Part shown: positions 25,236-34,431 of the stretch, one piece after another
Layout: every line of letters starts with the position of its first letter
How positions within the stretch are numbered: the first letter of the stretch is position 1
DNA from: Lachnospiraceae bacterium
Lineage (GTDB): Bacteria; Bacillota; Clostridia; Lachnospirales; Lachnospiraceae
NCBI GenBank assembly: GCA_902363135.1
Contig: CABIZF010000004.1
Coordinates: forward strand, 62,001 to 126,000
DNA: 64,000 bases
Reading direction: 5' to 3'
Made by a program: the position numbers and the translations under genes
Notes under the pieces: generated by a model
The model's database searches: none
What the model saw: only the letters and a program-made list of their open reading frames with translations
What the model was told of the DNA's origin: nothing

Positions 25236-26555
25236 CTACAGCTGTGTCTGTACAAAAATGTCATAGATCGCGCGGACTGCATTTTCGAAGTCTTCATTGC
25301 GGACACCGATGATAATATTCAGCTCACTGGATCCCTGGTCGATCATCTTGACATTAATCCGCGCGTGAGACAGCGCTGCAAAAATACGTCCTGCAGTACC
25401 ACGGTTTGCCCGCATGCCACGTCCTACGACTGCGATCAGAGCCAGCCCGGATTCAAGATCAAGCGTATCCGGCTGTACGGCACGGTGAATTCCGGAGATC
25501 ACATTCTGCTCCTTCTCCATGAACTCAGACTGATGAACGATAACGGTAAACGTATCGATTCCGGACGGCACATGCTCAAAGGAAATGCCGTTCTCCTCAA
25601 ATACCTGCAGCACCTTTCTTCCAAAACCGATCTCGGAGTTCATCTGATCTTTTTCGATATTGATCGCACAGAAGCCCTTCTTACCCGCAATTCCGGTGAT
25701 CGTAAACCGCGGCTGGCGGCAGGTGCTCTCCACGATCAGGGTACCCGGATCCTGCGGACGGTTTGTATTTTTAATATTGATCGGAATACCTTCCTTGCGA
25801 AGCGGGAAAATCGCATCTGCATGCAATACGGTCGCTCCCATATAGGAAAGCTCACGCAGCTCCCGGTACGTGATCGTCTCGATCGTCTCCGGATTCTGTA
25901 CGATGTGCGGATCGGTCACCAGGAAACCGGAGACATCGGTCCAGTTCTCATACAAATCTGCATGCACGGCACGCGCCACGATCGATCCGGTGATGTCGGA
26001 GCCGCCTCTGGAAAAGGTCTTGATGCTGCCATCCGGCATCGCGCCGTAGAAGCCCGGAATCACCGCACGCTCTGTCTCTCCCAGACGCGCCCGCATCTTT
26101 TCATCGGTCTTCTCTGCGTCAAATACACCGTCCTCGTCAAAACAGATCACTTCTGCCGCATCGATGAAGTCGTATTCCAGATAAGCCGCAAGTACGATTC
26201 CATTCAGATATTCGCCTCTGGATGCTGCGTAATCACTGCCTGCGTGCTGCTCGAACCGCTCCCGGATCTCTTTGAACTGTTCCTCCAAAGAGAGCTCCAG
26301 CCCAAGTCCGTCGATGATCTCCTGATAGCGCGCCTGAATCGCCGCGATCTTTTTCGTGAGTGCCTCGGCATCACCGGCCGCACTGTAGCAGTCATAGAGC
26401 ATGTCCGTGACCTTCGTATCCTTCGATCCGCGCTTACCCGGCGCCGACGGCACTACATATCTTCTGTCCTTATCCGCATGAATGATCTCGCTGACCTTGC
26501 GAAACTGCTCTGCACTTGCGAGCGAGCTTCCGCCGAATTTTACTACTTTTTTCAT
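25236..26555 (-). CDS. lysC: Aspartate kinase
   Basis: A 439-aa enzyme that phosphorylates aspartate, the first step to lysine, threonine and methionine. The ATG at 26555 follows GGAGGA and gives MKKVVKFGGSSLASAEQFRK, the kinase signature. Further motifs are SRGGSDITGSIVARAV and the two C-terminal ACT domains for feedback control (FTITGIAGKKGFCAIN; LIAVVGRGMRANRGTAGRIF). It is downstream of dapA-dapB and has an extra promoter in the gap. It fits the class of monofunctional clostridial aspartokinases. Confidence 0.94.
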   Translation of the reverse strand: MKKVVKFGGSSLASAEQFRKVSEIIHADKDRRYVVPSAPGKRGSKDTKVTDMLYDCYSAAGDAEALTKKIAAIQARYQEIIDGLGLELSLEEQFKEIRERFEQHAGSDYAASRGEYLNGIVLAAYLEYDFIDAAEVICFDEDGVFDAEKTDEKMRARLGETERAVIPGFYGAMPDGSIKTFSRGGSDITGSIVARAVHADLYENWTDVSGFLVTDPHIVQNPETIETITYRELRELSYMGATVLHADAIFPLRKEGIPINIKNTNRPQDPGTLIVESTCRQPRFTITGIAGKKGFCAINIEKDQMNSEIGFGRKVLQVFEENGISFEHVPSGIDTFTVIVHQSEFMEKEQNVISGIHRAVQPDTLDLESGLALIAVVGRGMRANRGTAGRIFAALSHARINVKMIDQGSSELNIIIGVRNEDFENAVRAIYDIFVQTQL

Positions 26556-26599
26556 CCCTGAGGTTCCTCCGATTCTTTTCTCTACATGTACTCCCAGAA

Positions 26600-26645
26600 A
26601 GGCGTATCCGCACCTGTTCTGATACAACATTTTAGCGGATACGCC
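26600..26645. terminator. Stem-loop between dapB and lysC
   Basis: GGCGTATCCGC (26601-26611) and GCGGATACGCC (26635-26645) are perfect 11-bp arms. On the minus strand the second arm is followed only by CTTTCTGG, a poor T run. One arm lies inside the lysC promoter spacer, so the structure could act as a weak dapB terminator or an operator. Confidence 0.5.
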
Positions 26646-26657
26646 TGTATTTGTCAA
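26629..26657 (-). promoter_or_regulatory. Internal promoter of lysC
   Basis: Minus-strand TTGACA (26657-26652) and TAAAAT (26634-26629) are 17 bp apart, about 75 nt before the lysC start. It would allow lysC expression independent of the riboswitch. Confidence 0.75.
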
Positions 26658-26674
26658 AGCCTTTCTTTACTGCT

Positions 26675-27430
26675 TTACCCTATCACATCGCTCATATCAT
26701 AAAAACCGGCCGGCTTTCCTGCCATGAATTTGGCTGCCTGTACCGCACCCTTGGCAAAAATGCCGCGGGAGTAGGCCGTATGCTTGAACTCCACAATCTC
26801 ATCCATGCCAGCGAAAATCACCTCATGCTCGCCGACGATACTGCCTCCGCGTACGGCGCTGATGCCGATCTCCTGCGGATCACGCTTCTCTCTACGCTGG
26901 CTGCGGTCATACTGATAAGTATATACATTTCCCAGTGCCTCATTCATGCTGTCTGCCATCGCAAGCGCCGTTCCACTCGGTGCATCTACCTTGCGGTTGT
27001 GATGCTTCTCGACAATCTCGATATCAAAGCCTGCCGGAGCCAGCGTCCTTGCTGCTTCCTTCAGCAGCTTCAGCAGCATATTTACACCGAGGGACATATT
27101 CGCGGATTTCATTACAGCGACCTTTTTGCCTGCCTCACGAATCTGCTCCATCTGCGCATCTGTATAACCGGTCGTACACAGAACCGCCGGAACATTTTTC
27201 TCCATGCAATAGGTCAGGATCGCGTCCAGCGCCTTCGGGGATGAAAAATCAATCAGCGCATCTGCCTTTACATCGCAGTCCTTCAGACTCGCAAATACCG
27301 GATAGGAGGCATCCTTCGTCTCTGACAGATCAATGCCTGCTACAATCTCTACTTCCGCATCCGCTGCCGCTATTTCCGTCACCACATGCCCCATATGGCC
27401 GCTGCAGCCGCATAAAATAATCTTCGTCAT
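26675..27430 (-). CDS. dapB: 4-hydroxy-tetrahydrodipicolinate reductase
   Basis: A 251-aa NAD(P)H-dependent enzyme of the diaminopimelate/lysine pathway. The dinucleotide motif is CGCSGHMGHVV at the N-terminus. The catalytic segment is EIVEKHHNRKVDAPSGTAL, with the family's E..HH..K.DAPSGTA signature. It follows dapA by 23 nt and shares its riboswitch-controlled transcript. The product feeds peptidoglycan cross-linking and lysine. Confidence 0.96.
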   Translation of the reverse strand: MTKIILCGCSGHMGHVVTEIAAADAEVEIVAGIDLSETKDASYPVFASLKDCDVKADALIDFSSPKALDAILTYCMEKNVPAVLCTTGYTDAQMEQIREAGKKVAVMKSANMSLGVNMLLKLLKEAARTLAPAGFDIEIVEKHHNRKVDAPSGTALAMADSMNEALGNVYTYQYDRSQRREKRDPQEIGISAVRGGSIVGEHEVIFAGMDEIVEFKHTAYSRGIFAKGAVQAAKFMAGKPAGFYDMSDVIG

Positions 27431-27453
27431 ACTTTTTCCTCGTCTTCCTTCGT

Positions 27454-28344
27454 CTATTTTACTGCAATGCCGCTGTTTACAAGTGCCTTGCGCAGCTTCT
27501 CTTCATTTGCCGCCTCCATCGTGCAAAGCGGTGCACGGAGCGGTCCGACCTCCTTACCCATCAGATTCAGGGCTGTCTTGACCGGAATCGGATTCACCTC
27601 ACAGAACAGCGCATCGATCAGTTCGATCGCCTGCAGCTGCAGCTCGCAGCTCTTCTTCACATCGCCCTCCAGATAGGTCGTCGCGATGTCATGTGACAGC
27701 TCCGGCGCCACATTGGACAGGACGGAAATCACACCGCTACCGCCAAGCGCCATGACCGGAACGATCTGGTCATCGTTTCCGGAATAGAGCTCTACGTTTC
27801 CCTTTGCAAGGCTCATCAGCTTTGCCACCTGAGAAATATTGCCGGATGCTTCCTTGACACCGACAATATTTTCAACATGCTCCGCAAGCCATACGATTGT
27901 CTCAGGCTGCAGATTGCATCCGGTACGGCTCGGTACATTGTAAAGGATGATCGGAAGCTTTACAGACTCTGCGATCTTTGAGAAATGAAGCTTCAGTCCC
28001 TTCTGTGTCGCCTTATTGTAATATGGTGTCACGAGCAGCAGCGCATCCGCACCGTATTTTTCTGCCTCGGTCGACAGATAAATCGCTGTATCCGTCGCAT
28101 TAGAACCCGTGCCCGCGATGACCGGAACCCGGTGATTGACCTTCTCGACTGCATATTTGATCACGGCCAGATGCTCCTCGTGGGTGAGTGTGGATGCCTC
28201 TCCGGTCGTGCCGCAGATGATGATCGCATCCGTACCTCTTGCGATCTGCTCCTCCAGAAGCTCACCTAATTTGTCATAATTTACTTCCTCATTGTCGTAC
28301 ATCGGTGTGACGATCGCCACTCCTGCGCCCTTAAATACTGACAT
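27454..28344 (-). CDS. dapA: 4-hydroxy-tetrahydrodipicolinate synthase
   Basis: A 296-aa TIM-barrel lyase that condenses pyruvate with aspartate semialdehyde. GTTGEASTLTHEEH carries the substrate loop, YNVPSRTGCNL the catalytic Tyr, and VGVKEASGNISQ the Schiff-base lysine. The ribosome site is AAGGAGGATA. It is the first gene of the dapA-dapB(-lysC) operon behind a lysine riboswitch, with a repeat element placed between the riboswitch terminator and the start codon. Confidence 0.97.
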   Translation of the reverse strand: MSVFKGAGVAIVTPMYDNEEVNYDKLGELLEEQIARGTDAIIICGTTGEASTLTHEEHLAVIKYAVEKVNHRVPVIAGTGSNATDTAIYLSTEAEKYGADALLLVTPYYNKATQKGLKLHFSKIAESVKLPIILYNVPSRTGCNLQPETIVWLAEHVENIVGVKEASGNISQVAKLMSLAKGNVELYSGNDDQIVPVMALGGSGVISVLSNVAPELSHDIATTYLEGDVKKSCELQLQAIELIDALFCEVNPIPVKTALNLMGKEVGPLRAPLCTMEAANEEKLRKALVNSGIAVK

Positions 28345-28364
28345 ATTTATCCTCCTTATGATAT

Positions 28365-28489
28365 TTCATGACTTATTGACCTGCAAAACATTCGCAATCC
28401 ATCCCTGCAGCTCTGCCAACAGGGCCTAGCTTCGCAGCTTATGCTTATTGCTTTGCGCAATTGAAGCAGTGGACTTGCTTGATTCGGTT
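28365..28489. repeat. Composite interspersed repeat (D, A and B modules) in the dapA leader
   Basis: CATGACTTATTGACC (module D end, as at 11.35 kb) is followed by ACATTCGCAATCCATCCCTG (module A, truncated) and then TTATTGCTTTGCGCAATTGA and ACTTGCTTGATTCGGTTA (module B). It lies downstream of the riboswitch terminator, so only read-through transcripts contain it. Confidence 0.85.
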
Positions 28490-28516
28490 AAAAAAAGGAC
28501 TGTCCGGAGGCAGTCC
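28490..28516 (-). terminator. Riboswitch-controlled terminator before dapA
   Basis: Minus-strand stem GGACTGCC/GGACAGTCC is followed by a run of seven T. It lies 27 nt after the aptamer P1 helix, as expected for a lysine OFF switch. Confidence 0.88.
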
Positions 28517-28542
28517 CAAAGAATCTCATTTCATTTCTTCAA

Positions 28543-28706
28543 GATAGCCCTCCATCGAAATCCGATGACAGTCATATGCTTCTTCAGCCTATGCCCAAGA
28601 ATACGGCTTCAGGTGCTGTAATCTTTCGGCGCTCTCCCCTTTTCACGGCATTCGCCTGTGCCTGAACACATCCTGCCATGTACTGATGAAGTGCGCAACC
28701 TCTATC
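28543..28706 (-). ncRNA. Lysine riboswitch (L box) controlling dapA-dapB
   Basis: The P1 helix pairs GATAG (28706-28702) with CTATC (28547-28543). Conserved elements in order on the minus strand are AGAGGTTGCGCACTTCATCA, then GTGAAAAGGGGAGAGCGCCG, then GACTGTCATCGG and GGAGGGCTATC; these match the lysine aptamer as I recall it. Length is about 164 nt. A promoter precedes it and an intrinsic terminator follows. Lysine binding should promote termination and lower dapA expression. Confidence 0.93.
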
Positions 28707-28726
28707 ATTGTTCCTGTTTAATTTTT

Positions 28727-28755
28727 ACTATAACACTGCCTTCCTCGCTTGTCAA
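28727..28755 (-). promoter_or_regulatory. Promoter of the lysine riboswitch-dapA transcript
   Basis: Minus-strand TTGACA (28755-28750) and TATAGT (28732-28727) are 17 bp apart. The start would be about 12 nt before the aptamer. Confidence 0.85.
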
Positions 28756-28843
28756 CCGCCTTGCACGATATGCGGCGGAGATTCCACTCATCCGTTCTGC
28801 CAATCACGCGACGGCTGCTTCTTCGCAGTCATCTCCGCGGCAA

Positions 28844-29368
28844 TCAGTCTTCCTCGCAAAAATGACTGTCCGATGTCCTGCGGTATGGCGTGGTCATCTC
28901 TGTCACCTCGTCGACATACGGCCAGAGCTCCTCGCACCGGCTTGTCCCGGTCAGATACAGCTCCATTCCGCTGCCTAACTGGTCGATCAGCTTCTTCAGC
29001 TCATCTATCGTGACGATCCCCCGATCCGTCAAACCGAGTATCTCGTCGAGAATCAGCACATCGCATTCCTCTGTCTGGATCACCTTACGCGCAAAATTCA
29101 GGCCATTTTTTATATTCAGATTTTCTTCTTCCTTCTCCTGCTCTGTCAGGCTCTCATAATTCTGCGGAAACTTTTCAAATCGGAAGAGGCGGATCTGTGG
29201 CTCCAGCTGTTTGAAAAATTCTTCCCTCTCACATGTATGCTTCTTTTTCAGAAAACGGATCACTACCACACTCTTACCGCCGCTCGCCTCCCGGAAGCCT
29301 TTTCCGAGCGCCGCTGACGTCTTTCCCATGCCGACGCCGCAGAAGATGTGTATATATCGTCTGCTCAT
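28844..29368 (-). CDS. cobO: Cob(I)yrinic acid a,c-diamide adenosyltransferase-type protein
   Basis: A 174-aa P-loop protein of the CobO/CobA/BtuR family, which transfers adenosine from ATP to reduced corrinoids. It starts MSRRYIHIFCGVGMGKTSAA with the unusual Walker A GxGKT(S). Further motifs are FLKKKHTCERE, CDVLILDEILGLTDRGIV (Walker B-like) and LYLTGTSRCEELWPYVDEVTE. No other cobalamin gene lies nearby, so it may serve salvage. A hairpin (CACTGCCGAT/ATCGGCAGTG, 29389-29413) sits before the gene. Confidence 0.85.
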   Translation of the reverse strand: MSRRYIHIFCGVGMGKTSAALGKGFREASGGKSVVVIRFLKKKHTCEREEFFKQLEPQIRLFRFEKFPQNYESLTEQEKEEENLNIKNGLNFARKVIQTEECDVLILDEILGLTDRGIVTIDELKKLIDQLGSGMELYLTGTSRCEELWPYVDEVTEMTTPYRRTSDSHFCEED

Positions 29369-29489
29369 GTTTCACCTCGAACCGTATATTCACTGCCGAT
29401 GAGTAATCGGCAGTGTTCTGGTTTTCTGATTGCTATTTTACTACACATACAGCATGATTGCAAGAGCGGGTATCTGCTGCTCTGAACTG

Positions 29490-30116
29490 TTAGTCGACAT
29501 ATTCCAGCTTGCTCACCGATACTTCATACGCCACCCTTTTTTCCGTCGTGTCATCGTCCAGCTTTTTGACGTACTCACGGCTCTGGATGCGGCCCCATAT
29601 CTGAACATGGCCTCCGACCTCGAAGCCGGAGGTAAAGCGCGCATTTCTTCCCCAGCAGATGCACGGAATGTAGTCGGACTTTCCATATGGCCGGTTCACC
29701 GCCAGCAGCATATCTGAGATTTCCCGGCCAAGCGGCGTCCGACGGTAGATCGGTGTCTTGCAGATGTAACCGTCCAGAAAGATCTGGTTACTCTTTACTT
29801 TATCACCCTCTCCATCCACAAAGCTAATCTCTCTGGCAAACACGGAAAGCACCAGCCGGTTTTTCTTCTCCTCATGCCGGTTGTACGAACGAAACTGACC
29901 GAAGATCTGTATGTATTCCCCCTGATAGTCCTGCGTAACATCAATCAGCCGCTCCGAAATCATTACCGGAATGGTATCCGTAGATTCGCTCAGTCGCTGC
30001 ACGGAAACATCCACCATGTAGAAGCCCTCTCCAAACACCTCATGGCTGAACACAAAGCCGGAGATGATTTTTCCCATGATGGATACCTGATTGTTTTCAA
30101 TAATCTTATCTGTCAT
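29490..30116 (-). CDS. Single-stranded-DNA-binding-like protein with two OB-fold regions
   Basis: A 208-aa protein. Two OB-fold-like halves are visible: GKIISGFVFSHEVFGEGFYM (residues 15-34) with YIQIFGQFRSYN, and IFLDGYICKTPIYRRTPLGR (around 110) with YIPCICWGRNARF and VQIWGRIQSREY. The second half closely resembles the SSB core. There is no acidic C-terminal tip like DDDIPF, so it probably does not recruit the usual SSB partners. It is not next to rpsF/rpsR, so it is a paralogue rather than the main ssb. The role is probably in repair or recombination, by inference. Confidence 0.72.
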   Translation of the reverse strand: MTDKIIENNQVSIMGKIISGFVFSHEVFGEGFYMVDVSVQRLSESTDTIPVMISERLIDVTQDYQGEYIQIFGQFRSYNRHEEKKNRLVLSVFAREISFVDGEGDKVKSNQIFLDGYICKTPIYRRTPLGREISDMLLAVNRPYGKSDYIPCICWGRNARFTSGFEVGGHVQIWGRIQSREYVKKLDDDTTEKRVAYEVSVSKLEYVD

Positions 30117-30241
30117 AACCCTTGTTCTCCCTTCTTCATCCGAAGTATCTTGTATTTTTTATATTAACCATCTTATTCGGCCATCCGGTATTTTATACCT
30201 GTTTTTGCCCGGTTTTTTGCAGTTTTTTTTCGAATCCCTAC

Positions 30242-30269
30242 TTGTAATCTCGCAAAATTGTGCTAAACT
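30242..30269 (+). promoter_or_regulatory. Promoter of typA
   Basis: TTGTAA (30242-30247) and TAAACT (30264-30269) are 16 bp apart, about 60 nt before the start codon. Confidence 0.6.
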
Positions 30270-30334
30270 GTATCGGGTACGCATGTAGACAATGGATTAT
30301 AATAATAAGAAGAAAAAGAGAGAGTGCAGGCTAT

Positions 30335-32170
30335 ATGAAGAGAGAAGATGTAAGAAACATAGCAATTATCGCGCATGTCGACCACGGCAAGACGACGCTG
30401 GTCGATGAGCTGCTGAAGCAGAGCGGCGTTTTCCGTGCCAATCAGGAGGTCGCGGAGCGCGTCATGGATTCGAATGATCTGGAGCGCGAACGAGGTATCA
30501 CGATTCTTTCCAAAAATACAGCAGTATTTTATAAGAATACAAAAATCAACATCATCGACACACCGGGCCACGCAGATTTCGGCGGCGAGGTAGAACGTGT
30601 CCTGAAAATGGTAAATGGCGTAATCCTTGTGGTCGACGCATTTGAGGGCGCTATGCCGCAGACCAAATTCGTGCTGCGCAAGGCGCTGGAGCTGAATCTT
30701 CCGGTCATCGTATGTATCAATAAAATCGACCGTCCGGAGGCACGTCCGAATGAGGTCATCGACGAGGTACTGGAGCTGTTCATCGATCTGGACGCCTCCG
30801 ACGAGCAGCTCGACTGCCCGTTCATCTTTGCTTCCGCAAAGGGCGGCTACGCGACCCGCAACCTGAACGATGAGCCAAAGAACATGGTTCCGCTCTTTGA
30901 GACAATTCTGGACTACATCCCGGCTCCGGAAGGTGATGAGAACGGCCCGACACAGATGCTGATCAGCACGATCGACTACAATGAGTATGTCGGCCGGATC
31001 GGTGTCGGAAAGGTCGACCGCGGTACTGTCTCCGTCAACCAGGATGTGGTTGTCGTAAACCACCACGATCCGTCCAAAAAATATAAAGTAAAAATCAGCA
31101 AGCTCTATGAGTTTGACGGCCTGAATAAGGTGGATGTACAGTCCGCTACCGTCGGTTCCATCGTAGCGATTTCCGGTATCGCGGATCTGCATGTCGGAGA
31201 TACGATCTGTGCGGTTGACGCTCCGGAGCCGATTCCATTCCAGAAGATCTCCGAGCCGACGATCTCTATGAATTTCATCGTCAACGACAGCCCGCTTGCC
31301 GGTCAGGAAGGTAAATTCGTCACCTCCCGCCATCTGCGTGAGCGTCTCTTCCGCGAGCTGAATACCGATGTCAGCCTGCGCGTCGAGGATACGGAAGACA
31401 CCGATACATTCAAGGTATCCGGTCGTGGCGAGCTGCATCTCTCCATTCTGATTGAGACGATGCGCCGCGAGGGCTACGAGTTCGCAGTCAGCAAGGCAGA
31501 GGTCATCTACCACACCGACGAGCGTGGCAAAAAGCTCGAGCCGATGGAGCTCGTATATGTCGACGTCCCGGAAGAATTTGCAGGCACCGTCATCCAGAAG
31601 CTGAGCCTTCGTAAAGGCGAGCTGCAGGGAATGGGCGCAGGTCAGGGCGGCTACACCCGTCTGGAGTTCTCAATCCCGTCCCGTGGACTGATCGGCTACC
31701 GTGGCGATTTTATGACTGATACAAAGGGAAATGGTATCATGAATGCAGTCTTCGACGGCTATGGCCCGTACAAGGGAGACCTGCAGTACCGCAGCCAGGG
31801 ATCTCTGATCGCATTTGAATCCGGCGAATCGGTTGCTTATGGCCTCTTCAATGCACAGGACCGCGGCGCCCTGTTCATCGGACCGGGCGAAAAGGTATAT
31901 TCCGGTATGGTCATCGGCCAGAGCGCAAAGCCGGAGGACATCGAACTGAATGTCTGCAAGACCAAGCATCTGACCAATACCCGTTCCTCCGGTTCCGACG
32001 AAGCACTGAAGCTCACACCGCCGAAGATCCTGAGTCTGGAACAGGCTCTCGAGTTCATCGATACGGACGAGCTGCTTGAGGTCACCCCGAAGAGTCTGCG
32101 CATCCGCAAGAAGATTCTGGATCCGACCATGCGAAAGCGTGCGATGATCCGGAAAAAGAATGCGAACTAA
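30335..32170 (+). CDS. typA: Ribosome-associated GTPase TypA/BipA
   Basis: A 611-aa translational GTPase of the EF-G superfamily that binds the 70S ribosome, needed for ribosome assembly and stress growth. The ATG at 30335 gives [21 protein letters not shown] motifs are [10 protein letters not shown] (G1), RGITI (G2), DTPGHADFG (G3) and NKIDRPEA (G4). Domain V and the C-terminal domain typical of BipA follow ([20 protein letters not shown]). The ribosome site is modest (GAGAGAG). A strong terminator and module A repeat follow. Confidence 0.96.
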   Translation: MKREDVRNIAIIAHVDHGKTTLVDELLKQSGVFRANQEVAERVMDSNDLERERGITILSKNTAVFYKNTKINIIDTPGHADFGGEVERVLKMVNGVILVVDAFEGAMPQTKFVLRKALELNLPVIVCINKIDRPEARPNEVIDEVLELFIDLDASDEQLDCPFIFASAKGGYATRNLNDEPKNMVPLFETILDYIPAPEGDENGPTQMLISTIDYNEYVGRIGVGKVDRGTVSVNQDVVVVNHHDPSKKYKVKISKLYEFDGLNKVDVQSATVGSIVAISGIADLHVGDTICAVDAPEPIPFQKISEPTISMNFIVNDSPLAGQEGKFVTSRHLRERLFRELNTDVSLRVEDTEDTDTFKVSGRGELHLSILIETMRREGYEFAVSKAEVIYHTDERGKKLEPMELVYVDVPEEFAGTVIQKLSLRKGELQGMGAGQGGYTRLEFSIPSRGLIGYRGDFMTDTKGNGIMNAVFDGYGPYKGDLQYRSQGSLIAFESGESVAYGLFNAQDRGALFIGPGEKVYSGMVIGQSAKPEDIELNVCKTKHLTNTRSSGSDEALKLTPPKILSLEQALEFIDTDELLEVTPKSLRIRKKILDPTMRKRAMIRKKNAN

Positions 32171-32212
32171 AGCTGCTCCTAAGGACTTATAAATTTTACA
32201 GGCTATAAATAG

Positions 32213-32263
32213 AACGGCTACATATAGAATCCTCTTTCCTGTTTTCTATATGCAGCCGTTTTT
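32213..32263 (+). terminator. Terminator after typA
   Basis: AACGGCT-ATATAGAA pairs with TTCTATAT-AGCCGTT, followed by TTT. Stem about 15 bp with a small internal bulge. Confidence 0.75.
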
Positions 32264-32269
32264 CCATTT

Positions 32270-32345
32270 GTAAAGCGGACATTCGCAGTCCATCCCTGCA
32301 GCTCTGCTGACAGGGTCTAGCTTCGCTACTTGCTCATGAACGCAG
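32270..32345 (+). repeat. Interspersed repeat module A
   Basis: GTAAAGCGGACATTCGCAGT through GACAGGGTCTAGCTTCGCTA and TTGCTCATGAACGCAG, with few differences from the copy at 21.0 kb. It fills the space between the typA terminator and the convergent spoIIR stop. Confidence 0.85.
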
Positions 32346-32348
32346 GCA

Positions 32349-33131
32349 TCAGTTCTCAAGGATGCGCAGTCCGATCTTCCACCGGCCCGGCTCATGCAGC
32401 AGCGTCTCATACTCTTCCTCCGTCAGAACCTCTTTTAGCTCCTGCTGCTCTCCCTCTTCCACCACCGCATGCAGACAGTCTGTAAAGCAGAGCCGTGGAT
32501 AGAGCACGCACCACCAGTTATGTCCCTTTGCCTCGCCCAGCCGGATACGCAAGGCCTCATACCAGCCCGCCGGAAAGGTACAGGTACCGTAGGTACGTTC
32601 CGGAAAATATACCGTCTCGATCACAGCTGTCGCGCGGTAAGACTGATGCTGCCCGACAAGCGTCTGGTTGGCTACGGCTTCGATTTCCGGGAGATGGCCC
32701 TTGAGGAATTGCAGGATTTCATCTCGCTCCGGGTTTGCCTTTCCTGTTGTTTCTTCTTTTTTCAAATCACTCTCTGCCTTATCCGTTGATGTAATTGCCC
32801 TCTTCCCTGTTTCTGATATATCCTCCATCCACTGAAGCACCGCATCCCGCACCTGCAGCTTTACTGCCTGATCTTCTCCGCTGTCGCTGTTTGCGAGCAC
32901 ATGAAAGCGCAGCACCTCCCCGGCGATCCCCTGCTGAATCCGCGACTGCTGTGCCGAAGAGATCAGTAACTGCATCAGAAATGAAAGAATCAGCATTCCT
33001 GCAAACATCCATATTTTCTGAAAGTATCTGTGCCAATTGTATCGCATCTGCACTTCTGGCTTCTCCACCATTCTGCCTGATGTACGACTCCCTATTTCTT
33101 TTTCATTTCTTCGCATATATTTTTTCAACAT
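32349..33131 (-). CDS. spoIIR: Stage II sporulation protein R
   Basis: A 260-aa secreted signalling protein. In sporulation SpoIIR leaves the forespore and activates SpoIIGA, which processes pro-sigma-E. The ATG at 33131 follows AAAGGAGG. A membrane/signal segment WMFAGMLILSFLMQLLI lies around residues 40-56. The conserved core GEVLRFHVLANSDSGEDQ and VKLQVRDAVL is followed by a variable Lys/Glu/Thr-rich insert and then GHNWWCVLYPRLCFTD. It supports a spore-forming ancestry. The gene is not in an evident operon. Confidence 0.9.
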   Translation of the reverse strand: MLKKYMRRNEKEIGSRTSGRMVEKPEVQMRYNWHRYFQKIWMFAGMLILSFLMQLLISSAQQSRIQQGIAGEVLRFHVLANSDSGEDQAVKLQVRDAVLQWMEDISETGKRAITSTDKAESDLKKEETTGKANPERDEILQFLKGHLPEIEAVANQTLVGQHQSYRATAVIETVYFPERTYGTCTFPAGWYEALRIRLGEAKGHNWWCVLYPRLCFTDCLHAVVEEGEQQELKEVLTEEEYETLLHEPGRWKIGLRILEN

Positions 33132-33309
33132 AAAAGGCAACCCTCCTTTACCTGGAGTGTTGCCTCTGAATTTCCTCTTATGCAAGCTATACGCTTTTGT
33201 GAACTAACCATTGTCTAAAGCCAATGGGCTTCCTGCTTCGCAGACCTCGTAACCTACTATCTCCACAGGCGTTAATTCGGACAGTCCCTGTCCTATATTG
33301 TTATTCCTT

Positions 33310-34413
33310 TTATGCTATTTGTCTTAATCCTTCTTCCAGTATATTCTTTGCCGCATTGATATCTCTGTCATGATTTGTTCCACAGACAGGACATATCCAT
33401 TCCCTTACTGTTAGATTTTTCGTTTCTGTATTTTGGTATCCACAGACTGAACACAGCTGACTGCTAGCATAAAATGTATTTATCTTGATATATTTTCTGC
33501 CATTCCACTTTGCCTTATATTCTAACTGTCTCGTAAGCTCATACCATGATACATCACTTATAGACTTTGCCAAATGATGATTTTTTACCATGTTTTTTAT
33601 CTGCAAATCTTCTGAAACTATCACTTGGTTTTCGCTGATAATCTCATGGGACATCTTGTGCAGATAATCTTTTCTGGTATTTGTTATTTTTTCATGGCAT
33701 AATGCTATCTTTTTCTTTGTTTTGTAGTAATTTTGACCTCTTTTCTCTTTATGGGCTAACTGCCTTTGCAGTTTTATCAGTTTCTTTTCGTATTTTCTGA
33801 TGATTTTTGGATTTTCGTATTTCTTTCCAGCTGAAGTAATACATAACTCCTTAATACCTAAATCTATTCCTGTATTTTGATTTACATGTGGCAGTTCCAC
33901 ATGTTCTGTTTCCACTAAAATTGATACATAATATTTTTCACTCGGAATTTGTAATATCGTTGCCGATTTTATCTGCCCGCTAAAATTTCTATGCAGTTTT
34001 GCTTTTACATTTTTTAGTTTAGGCAGTTTTACTCTATGTCCCTCGAAATCTACTGCTATATTGCCATTCGTAAAATTTGTTATATATGACTTATGATTAT
34101 CGTGTTTACTCTTAAACTTCGGATATCCTGCATGTTCCTTAAAAAATTTCTGATATGCAGCATCCATGTTGTAAATCGCATTTGTCAGAGCAAATTTATC
34201 CACTTCTTTCAGCCATTCATATGCTTTCTTTAATTGTCTGTTGCAGTAATTGTTACAGTCAGTTTTACTAACTGATTTTTTCTCTTTCTCATATACTTCT
34301 TTCCGGTATGACAGTGTCTGATTATATACAAAACGGCAACAGCCAAATGTTTTTGCAATTTGTATTTTCTGCTCATTATTAGGATATATTCTGTATTTAT
34401 ATGCCTTTAACAT
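33310..34413 (-). CDS. tnpB: IS605-type TnpB, RNA-guided DNA endonuclease
   Basis: A 367-aa TnpB, ancestor of Cas12. The N-terminus [20 protein letters not shown] is typical. RuvC residues are visible: Asp in [12 protein letters not shown], Glu in [12 protein letters not shown] and Asp in [14 protein letters not shown] zinc finger CSVCGYQN...[11 protein letters not shown] lies in the C-terminal part. The frame is intact, so the guide-dependent nuclease may be active. The 3' end of the gene and the right end of the element should encode its omega RNA. The start lies just past the tnpA reading frame (GAGGGTGACAGTGG then ATG). Confidence 0.93.
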   Translation of the reverse strand: MLKAYKYRIYPNNEQKIQIAKTFGCCRFVYNQTLSYRKEVYEKEKKSVSKTDCNNYCNRQLKKAYEWLKEVDKFALTNAIYNMDAAYQKFFKEHAGYPKFKSKHDNHKSYITNFTNGNIAVDFEGHRVKLPKLKNVKAKLHRNFSGQIKSATILQIPSEKYYVSILVETEHVELPHVNQNTGIDLGIKELCITSAGKKYENPKIIRKYEKKLIKLQRQLAHKEKRGQNYYKTKKKIALCHEKITNTRKDYLHKMSHEIISENQVIVSEDLQIKNMVKNHHLAKSISDVSWYELTRQLEYKAKWNGRKYIKINTFYASSQLCSVCGYQNTETKNLTVREWICPVCGTNHDRDINAAKNILEEGLRQIA

Positions 34414-34431
34414 CCACTGTCACCCTCTTTC

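Noticed and set aside
25176..26561. 461-aa plus-strand ORF opposite lysC
   Set aside because: Antisense shadow; LysC motifs and feedback ACT domains are on the minus strand.
29389..29413. Hairpin CACTGCCGAT/ATCGGCAGTG as an ssb-like gene terminator
   Set aside because: No T run follows on the minus strand; it is noted only as a hairpin before cobO.
30263..31513. 416-aa minus-strand ORF opposite typA
   Set aside because: Antisense shadow of a clearly conserved GTPase gene.
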